6,729 nt of DNA from Candidatus Adiutrix sp. GTDB taxonomy: Bacteria > Desulfobacterota > Desulfarculia > Adiutricales > Adiutricaceae. A program made the position numbers and the translations under genes. The notes beneath the pieces were generated by a model. The model was not told the origin of the DNA, ran no database searches, and saw nothing but the letters and a program-made list of their open reading frames with translations. The stretch lies in assembly GCA_031286085.1 (NCBI GenBank), contig JAITUX010000043.1, forward strand, positions 1-6,729, in the 5' to 3' direction. Position 1 is the stretch's first letter, and each line of letters begins with the position of its first letter. Positions 6,531-6,729 of this stretch are shown piece after piece.

Positions 6531-6729
6531 TTGGCACAAAAAATGACTAAATCCCAAACAAAGACCATAAAAAGACACAAAGTCACGAAATCAACAAAAA
6601 GAGCTGAGAGCCGTGCTCGATATTTCATACGAGAAAAAGCACAGAAACGCGGATGGAATATTAATCACCCAATCGACGGTGGCAATTTTTTAGAAGAAAC
6701 GGAGATTACTAGATATTATCCCAACATAG
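6531..6729 (+). CDS. N-terminus of a probable N-6 adenine DNA methylase / restriction-modification protein (partial)
   Basis: From TTG 6531 the frame is open to the window edge, giving 66 residues. Residues 1-40 are strongly basic (15 Lys/Arg). Then comes GWNINHP at 41-47 and GGNFLEETEITRYYP at 50-64. In my memory, the pattern RGWNxxHPxxGGxFLEExEIxxYFP opens large restriction-modification proteins (N-6 DNA methylases of Type I-like or Type IIG systems) and is followed by a Pro-Asp nuclease motif, which would lie outside this window. No catalytic motif is visible here, so the function is inferred. The codon use is AT-rich and unlike all other genes in the window, which indicates horizontal transfer. 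An alternative is another large defence or DNA-binding protein. The presence of a real gene is well supported by the strong ribosome site and open frame. Confidence 0.6.
   Translation, partial: MAQKMTKSQTKTIKRHKVTKSTKRAESRARYFIREKAQKRGWNINHPIDGGNFLEETEITRYYPNI

Overview
This GC-rich window (two 60-base samples from the fourth gene hand-count at 65-68% GC) reads as the chromosome of a free-living, probably anaerobic bacterium. A phenylacetate-CoA ligase followed directly by a tandem-ACT-domain protein is a pairing I associate with Desulfobacterota (former Deltaproteobacteria) and other anaerobes that ferment or oxidise amino acids. That taxonomic guess is inference only.

Left part, minus strand (1-3828): a tightly packed three-gene unit, read right to left as glgB (1,4-alpha-glucan branching enzyme), a paaK-like phenylacetate-CoA ligase, and a tandem ACT-domain protein cut by the left edge. 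The gaps are 3 nt and 10 nt, and each ribosome binding site lies in or touches the end of the gene before it, so these genes are almost certainly co-transcribed. The likely promoter is at 3872-3901.

Middle (3829-3991): a divergent intergenic region. Two candidate sigma70-type promoters face opposite ways and overlap at their -10 boxes. The rightward transcript would have a leader of about 100 nt or more, with several GC hairpins, one followed by T4, before a gene for a CNNM/CBS-domain membrane protein (HlyC/CorC family; 3992-5326).

Right of that, a LysR-type regulator (5410-6333) lies on the plus strand 83 nt downstream. After its stop codon the base composition changes abruptly: a hand count of 6541-6729 gives about 38% GC. 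In this AT-rich segment a new plus-strand gene begins, best started at TTG 6531 behind a strong AAGGAG site, and it runs off the window. Its first 66 residues look like the N-terminus of an N-6 adenine DNA methylase or restriction-modification protein. The right end is therefore probably the edge of a horizontally acquired, possibly defence-related, region.

The genes here are mostly well-known families. The points worth a second look are the right-edge gene and its composition break, the structured leader of the CNNM gene, and the joining of glycogen branching with aryl-acid activation in one operon. I found no tRNA, rRNA, CRISPR array, insertion sequence or long repeat.
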